Positions 59,754-64,000 of a stretch of DNA of 64,000 nucleotides are shown here, one piece after another. Each line of letters begins with the position of its first letter. Position 1 is the first letter of the stretch. The position numbers and the translations under genes were made by a program. Below the pieces are notes generated by a model. It ran no database searches, was not told the origin of the DNA, and saw only the letters and a program-made list of their open reading frames with translations. This DNA is from Sindora glabra (lineage: Eukaryota; Streptophyta; Magnoliopsida; Fabales; Fabaceae), in the NCBI GenBank assembly GCA_020226215.1, contig CM035235.1, positions 66,489,283 to 66,553,282 on the forward strand. Reading direction: 5' to 3'.

Positions 59754-60304
59754 GTAATTATGCTTTCATTATTCCAATTCAGTGATTTCTTGAAAAAAAT
59801 ACTACATTCCTCGTGAGATTTAAAATATTATTATCATGAAACCGACCTTAGTCCTTCTTGTTTCCCTGTGAATCATCAAGTAAGTAGGATGAATAATCAG
59901 CTTGATGTTAGAACAATAGCGAATTTCTTGCATTTTTGAAATCTACTAAAACCCTCTATGAAAAATGAAAAGGGACAGATGCTAGACTTAAATCTTATTT
60001 TTCCATTAACTGTATTTTAGTTGTTAGTCAAGGTTCAATTTTCATTGAAAGATGTCAAGAATACCCTATGGTATTTGATTTGAATTTTTTAGTCATTCCT
60101 TTCTCACCATTTCACAAAAGTATTTTCAATTAGGGTTTAAGCCAAGTGCATTATCTTTTAGAGGAATTGAGTCTAGGTTTTGAAATTAAAAGAGATCCAC
60201 GTAATTTTAAGTTTACTTCAAAGGAAATAAGGTATTTTCCTCTCTTTTTTCTTTTCCCATTATAGGATGGTAATAATTTCAACTTCTGTTTGTTATTTAT
60301 AATG

Positions 60305-60439
60305 CCCCTGGAAATCAAACGTACGTAGGGGATCTCCAGAAGCAATTGGCAAGGAGATCCATGTGCTCCAATTCCACCGTCCTTTCCATGGGATGGTTGG
60401 GAATGTAGCTTTCATAAAAATGTCAAGGATCACTTCATT
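60305..60439 (+). pseudogene. Copy B exon 4: linker, acceptor lost
   Basis: It reads LEIKRT, TAG 60326-60328, GISRSNWQGDPCAPIP, WDGWEC, then drifts out of frame. Relative to copy A the acceptor CAG and the first codons (VDAI) are replaced by CCC, so no AG stands at the expected border. The donor GTGAG at 60440 is acceptable. Confidence 0.75.
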
Positions 60440-60658
60440 GTGAGTAGTGTTGCTTTGTGATGATGAAAAATTAAGACCCTCTAGGCCGAGTATAGATGGC
60501 TTGTCTGGAGAAGTTCACTATTCAAAAATCAAAATGCATCTAAGCTGGTTTTAGACAACACCTAACCATATGGTCGAAAAGATTAAGTGAAATATAGCTT
60601 CCCAGGATTATAAAATGGCACAAGTCCACTGTGATCGACAAATTAATATAAAATGCAG

Positions 60659-61127
60659 GAATCTAAGCTTAAGCCAGCTGTCAGGACAGATTGCTACTTC
60701 ATTCTCCAATCTACAAAAATTGGAAACCCTGTAAGTTTTAATTCACCATTGGCCTCTTTAGCATCAAAATAGTATTCTTAAATATTGAGCAGTATATTAT
60801 CTTGTCTAGAAATTTCATCTGCTCACTGTGGTTTACATACGTTTTGGACTACCATTTTGTGTGATATTTCTAAGATCAAGGAGACTACCTTCTTTGTTAC
60901 AGGGATTTGTCATACAATGAATTGACAGGAGCACCGCAAGAATTTCTAGCACACCTACCTAATTTGAAATTCCTGTATGCTACTGATATTGCATTGTAAC
61001 TTAATTTCATGGTCAATCAGTGAAGTGCTATAACTCACAATTTTGTTATCTGAAGTAATTTGACAGGAAACAGGCTCACACGTTGAGTCCCCAAGGCTTT
61101 GAAGGAAAAGAAAGATTTGAAGCTGAG
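60659..61127 (+). pseudogene. Copy B exons 5-7: three leucine-rich-repeat exons
   Basis: Exon 5 (60659-60730) reads NLSLSQLSGQIATSFSNLQK, exon 6 (60903-60974) reads DLSYNELTGAPQEFLAHLPN, and exon 7 (61056-61127) reads NLTGNRLTR, TGA 61084-61086, then VPKALKEKKDLKL. All three are the canonical 72 nt with GT-AG borders. Confidence 0.85.
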
Positions 61128-61199
61128 GTTTGAATACAGTGAATATTACAATCCTGAAACCCTATGACTTTAAAACTTGACCCTTCTCTGTTTTATCAG

Positions 61200-61357
61200 T
61201 TTGGCTGAAAATCTTCATCTCTGTATGATGGATTCATGCAAAGAGCACAAGCTTATACTGTTTATTATTCCACTTGTTGCATCAGTTGCAGTATTGATCA
61301 TAATTGTTTTTGTTTCTCCGGTGATCTGGAGACTTAGAAGGAAAAGAAACAACAACG
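61200..61357 (+). pseudogene. Copy B exon 8: transmembrane segment
   Basis: It reads LAENLHLCMMDSCKEHK, a hydrophobic run (IIPLVASVAVLIIIVFVSPV), then the basic RLRRKR. Open in frame, 158 nt against 146 nt in copy A. Confidence 0.85.
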
Positions 61358-61658
61358 GTATTCTCATTAATCTTATTTTCAGCCTATCATGCCACCGTTG
61401 CCACCCACATATTATGACTCCTTAATCTCTGTTCACATATAACTTAAAACATAATATACAAGTTTATATATGTTACATGGCTCCAAACTTTCACATCTCC
61501 ATCTTTATGTTTCATGTTTGAGTTCCAAGCTTAATGGTTAACAAAAATAATTCCTTATTCCTTCACTATACTGTCTAATGCCAAGCTTTTACTCCATTTC
61601 AATCTCAGAACATTTGGCTGGTACATCCTGTTTAGTATAATTCTAACGAACTTGATAG

Positions 61659-62136
61659 TTGTAGTATTGTCTTGTGAATCTCAAAAGGGATCACTAAGAC
61701 CAAAGCATCAAGAATTTTCTTATTTTGAAGTTCTTACTCTCACGGAAAACTTCAAAACTGCTCTTGGAGAAGGAGGATTTGGGAAAGTTTACCTTGGTAC
61801 TTTACAAGATGATACTCAGGTTGCTGTGAAGTTGCTTTCTCCATCATCAAGGCAAGGATAGAGGGAATTTCAGTCAGAGGTTAGATACAAAACTTAAGTC
61901 TCGGTTATCAGCATATAAATACTCAATAGATGAATAGATAACAGAACTTCAAGTAGTCTTCAACATGACAAGATTCAATAATGACGAATAAGTTTGAATT
62001 TAATTTGCAGGCACAACTCTTGATGATTGTTCATCATAGAAAATTGGTTTCCCTCATTGGATATTGTCATGACGATGTGTTAAGGCATTGATTTATGAAT
62101 ATATGGATAATGGAGACCTCAACCATCAATTATCAG
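61659..62136 (+). pseudogene. Copy B exons 9-10: kinase N-lobe
   Basis: Exon 9 (61659-61879, 221 nt) has LGEGGFGKVYLG and VAVKLL, with TAG 61859-61861 where copy A has Tyr (RQGY). Exon 10 (62011-62136, 126 nt) has LVSLIGYCHDD, then a 1-nt deletion relative to copy A (127 nt) that brings TGA 62089-62091 into frame; in the shifted frame LIYEYMDNGDLNHQLS continues to the donor GT 62137. Confidence 0.85.
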
Positions 62137-62162
62137 GTTTGCGAAGTCTTTTGTTTAAAAAT

Positions 62163-62283
62163 TGTTAAATAAGAGAGAAATTTGTATTGCCATATTCTCA
62201 ACTGAGTCAGGCAGTCACTATATATATTATAATACAGGGTACATATAGCAGAATATAATAGATGTGGAACCTATTTACTAACA
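62163..62283 (-). repeat. 3' LTR of the copia element, 121 bp
   Basis: On the minus strand it begins TGTTAGTAAATAGG and ends CTCTTATTTAACA; the terminal 5 bp TGTTA/TAACA are a perfect inverted repeat. This is short for a plant copia LTR. A TA-rich stretch near the middle (ATTATAATATATATAG) could serve as the TATA box. Directly upstream on the same strand is the polypurine tract TTGAGGGGGAG (62284-62294). Confidence 0.8.
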
Positions 62284-62290
62284 CTCCCCC

Positions 62291-64000
62291 TCAAGCTGGG
62301 CTATAAATGTCAATCATGCCCAGCTTGTTACAAATTTCATCAACCCATTTTCCCAGAAGAGCTTTAGTAAATAAATCAGCTAATTGTTCCCCTGTTCTAA
62401 TATGTCTAAGACTAATAATTCCTTCTTGTAACTTCTGTCGAATAAAATGACAGTCAACTTCTACATGTTTAGTTCGTTCATGAAAAACTGGATTTGAAGC
62501 AATGTGAGTAGCAGCTCGATTGTCACACCACAATTGCATAATCCCATGAGTCTTGATGCCAAGTTGCTGAAGAAGATAATTAATCCATACAAGTTCAAAT
62601 GTAGCATGAGCCATAGCACGGTATTCAGATTCTGCACTGGAGCGAGATACAACTACTTGCTTCTTACTTTTCCATGAGACAAGATTTCCTCCAACAAATA
62701 CACAATACCCAGAAGTTGATCTCCGATCTATAGGACATCCGGCCCAGTCTGCATCAGAAAAAGCCTCCACTCTGCAATGACCATGATTTTTATATAAGAC
62801 TCCTCGACCAGGTGCTTTCTTCAAGTACTTCAAAATGTGTGTAAGAGCATCCCAGTGAGAAGTCATTGGGGAGTTCATAAACTGACTAACCACACTTACT
62901 GGAAAGGCAATATCAGGCCTAGTTATAGTAAGATAGTTTAATTTTCCCACCAATCTCCTGTACTGTTCAGGATTTTCAAGTAATTCCCCATCTTGTGGAT
63001 TAAGCTTAATATTTGGAATCATAGGGTTCTCACATGGTTTAGCTCCAATCATTCCTGTTTCATTCAAGAGATCAAGCACATATTTCATTTGAGATAAGAA
63101 AATCCCTTTTCGCCCTCGAGCAATTTCAATGCCTAAAAAATACCGAAGCGCTCCTAAGTCCTTAGTCTGAAAGTTAGCTTGAAGAAAGGCTTTCAATTGT
63201 GAGATCCCCAACTTATCACTTCCTGTAATCACAATATCATCAACATATACAGCCAAAAGAATACATCCTGAACTAGACTGTCTATAAAACACAGAGTGGT
63301 CATGATCACACTTCTTCATTCCGAATTCTGTCACTACTTCACTGAATCTCCCAAACCAAGCTCGAGGAGATTGTTTCAACCCATATAATGATTTTTTTAA
63401 ACGTAATACCTTTCCACACTCCCCCTGAGCAATAAATCCAGGTGGTTGCTCCATGTACACTTCCTCATTCAAATCGCCATGTAAAAAGGCATTTTTAACA
63501 TCCAATTGATGAAGCGACCAATCATGAGTAGCAGCAAGAGAGATGAGTAAACGAACAGAGGTAATCTTGGCCATAGGGGAAAAAGTCTCTGAATAATCAA
63601 CACCATAGGTTTGAGCATAACCTTTAGCAACTAGACGTGCTTTTAAACGAGCAATAGAACCATCTGGATTCACTTTGAAGGTAAAGACCCATTTGCAACC
63701 AATGGCTTGTTTACCATCAGGTAAAGGCACAAGATCCCATGTCTGATTAGCTTCAAGAGCTGACATTTCTTCCTCCATAGCAGCACGCCACCCATTATGA
63801 GAAAGAGCTTCAAAATAGGACTTAGGAACAGTAATAGAATCTAAAGAAGCAATGAAGGCTCGAGAAGAAGCAGGTAAAGAAGAATAAGAGACATAGGTGG
63901 AGATGGAATAAGGGTGGTGAGGGTTACCTTTCTGAGTGCAAGTACGGATACCTTTTCGATGAGCAATCGGAAGATCCAAATCAGAAGACACAAGGGGAGG
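62291..64000 (-). CDS. Copia pol: reverse transcriptase and RNase H (5' part outside window)
   Basis: The frame is open from the right edge to TGA 62291-62293. Reading from the edge, a short post-integrase linker (DLPIAHRKG, VSYSSL) leads to the copia-type reverse transcriptase (WRAAMEEEMSALEANQTWDL, CKWVFTFKVNPDGS, ARLVAKGYAQTYGVDYSETF, LDVKNAFLHGDL, SLYGLKQSPRAW). The catalytic YVDD lies in LAVYVDDIVITGSD. RNase H follows with SDADWAG, SRSSAESEYRAM, LWCDNRAA and HVEVDCHFIR, all acidic residues present, and LADLFTKAL near the end. Protease and integrase would lie beyond the window. The stop codon overlaps the polypurine tract, a compact arrangement. Reverse transcription would occur in cytoplasmic particles. 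Confidence 0.95.
   Translation of the reverse strand, partial: PPLVSSDLDLPIAHRKGIRTCTQKGNPHHPYSISTYVSYSSLPASSRAFIASLDSITVPKSYFEALSHNGWRAAMEEEMSALEANQTWDLVPLPDGKQAIGCKWVFTFKVNPDGSIARLKARLVAKGYAQTYGVDYSETFSPMAKITSVRLLISLAATHDWSLHQLDVKNAFLHGDLNEEVYMEQPPGFIAQGECGKVLRLKKSLYGLKQSPRAWFGRFSEVVTEFGMKKCDHDHSVFYRQSSSGCILLAVYVDDIVITGSDKLGISQLKAFLQANFQTKDLGALRYFLGIEIARGRKGIFLSQMKYVLDLLNETGMIGAKPCENPMIPNIKLNPQDGELLENPEQYRRLVGKLNYLTITRPDIAFPVSVVSQFMNSPMTSHWDALTHILKYLKKAPGRGVLYKNHGHCRVEAFSDADWAGCPIDRRSTSGYCVFVGGNLVSWKSKKQVVVSRSSAESEYRAMAHATFELVWINYLLQQLGIKTHGIMQLWCDNRAATHIASNPVFHERTKHVEVDCHFIRQKLQEGIISLRHIRTGEQLADLFTKALLGKWVDEICNKLGMIDIYSPA

Larger units (their letters stand above)
47004..62136 (+). pseudogene. 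Malectin-like LRR receptor kinase, copy B, exons 2-10, inactivated
   Basis: This is a tandem paralogue of copy A on the same strand. Exons seen are 47004-47552 and 59264-59753 (malectin-like), about 60305-60439 (linker), 60659-60730, 60903-60974 and 61056-61127 (LRRs, each 72 nt), 61200-61357 (transmembrane), and 61659-61879 and 62011-62136 (kinase N-lobe). Lesions are TAG 47525, TGA 59319 and 59325, a 5-bp duplication at 59542-59551, a lost acceptor and TAG 60326 in exon 4, TGA 61084, TAG 61859, and a 1-nt deletion in exon 10. Exon 1 is not found. Exons 11-13 would lie past the window, beyond the copia insertion in intron 10. Intron 2 (11.7 kb) holds a Mutator-like element and a SINE. Confidence 0.88.
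62163..64000 (-). mobile_element. Ty1/copia LTR retrotransposon, cut by the window edge
   Basis: The 3' LTR (62163-62283), polypurine tract and pol reading frame are all in minus orientation and run off the right edge. It inserted 27 bp after the exon 10 donor of copy B, in intron 10. The absence of any stop in about 570 codons contrasts with all other elements here and suggests a recent insertion. The left flank is AAAAT; the other flank is out of view. Confidence 0.9.

Noticed and set aside
62461..62652. Second minus-strand frame within the copia RNase H region
   Set aside because: Out-of-phase shadow of the pol frame.

Overview
The window is AT-rich nuclear DNA from a flowering plant, most likely a eudicot. 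The evidence is GT-AG introns, the exon layout of plant malectin-like leucine-rich-repeat receptor kinases (LRR-I subfamily), and a dense load of plant transposons (CACTA, Mutator-like, copia, LINE, SINE, MITEs). I cannot name the species. I see no rRNA or tRNA gene and no CRISPR, and no gene looks intact. The only clean long reading frame is the copia polyprotein cut by the right edge.

Two tandem, same-strand receptor-kinase pseudogenes form the backbone. Copy A (about 2643-39078) can be followed through 13 exons: signal peptide, two malectin-like exons, a linker with the conserved NWQGDPC-type motif, three LRR exons, a transmembrane exon and five kinase exons. Copy B (about 47004-62136) has the homologous exons 2 to 10, and exons 11-13 would lie beyond the right edge. 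Matched exon lengths (72-nt LRR exons, 221-nt kinase exon) show their paralogy and make individual lesions readable: stops, a 9-nt deletion and a DFG to NFR change in A; a 5-bp duplication, a lost acceptor, a 1-nt deletion and stops in B.

Both copies were invaded in the same place, intron 2 between the two malectin exons. In A this intron is 25.7 kb. It holds a CACTA element (left end at 7975, TNP2-like transposase and TNPA-like gene on the minus strand), a 7.2-kb TIR element (19316-26507) with an imperfect 9-bp target duplication, degenerate telomere-like blocks, a 1.1-kb tandem repeat and two MITE-like elements. In B it is 11.7 kb. It holds a 10.5-kb Mutator-like element (47803-58317) encoding a DDE transposase and, downstream on the same strand, a MAIN-like plant mobile domain (PMD) protein. 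Next to it is a tRNA-derived SINE with a perfect 16-bp target duplication.

The most unusual signal is structural. The Mutator-like element carries arrays of short GC-rich hairpins at both ends (arms ending CCA/TGG around 7-nt loops, built on GGCGCC). The decayed 7.2-kb element has hairpins with the same grammar at its right end. The transposase and PMD genes keep their frame throughout but carry eleven in-frame TAG codons and one TGA, with no TAA and no frameshift that I can see.

Between A and B (39079-47003) lie a roughly 460-bp AT-rich tandem array with microsatellites, a duplicated 115-bp segment, a LINE 3' fragment and MITE-like repeats. At the right edge a copia LTR retrotransposon (121-bp LTR, intact reverse transcriptase and RNase H) sits antisense in intron 10 of copy B.
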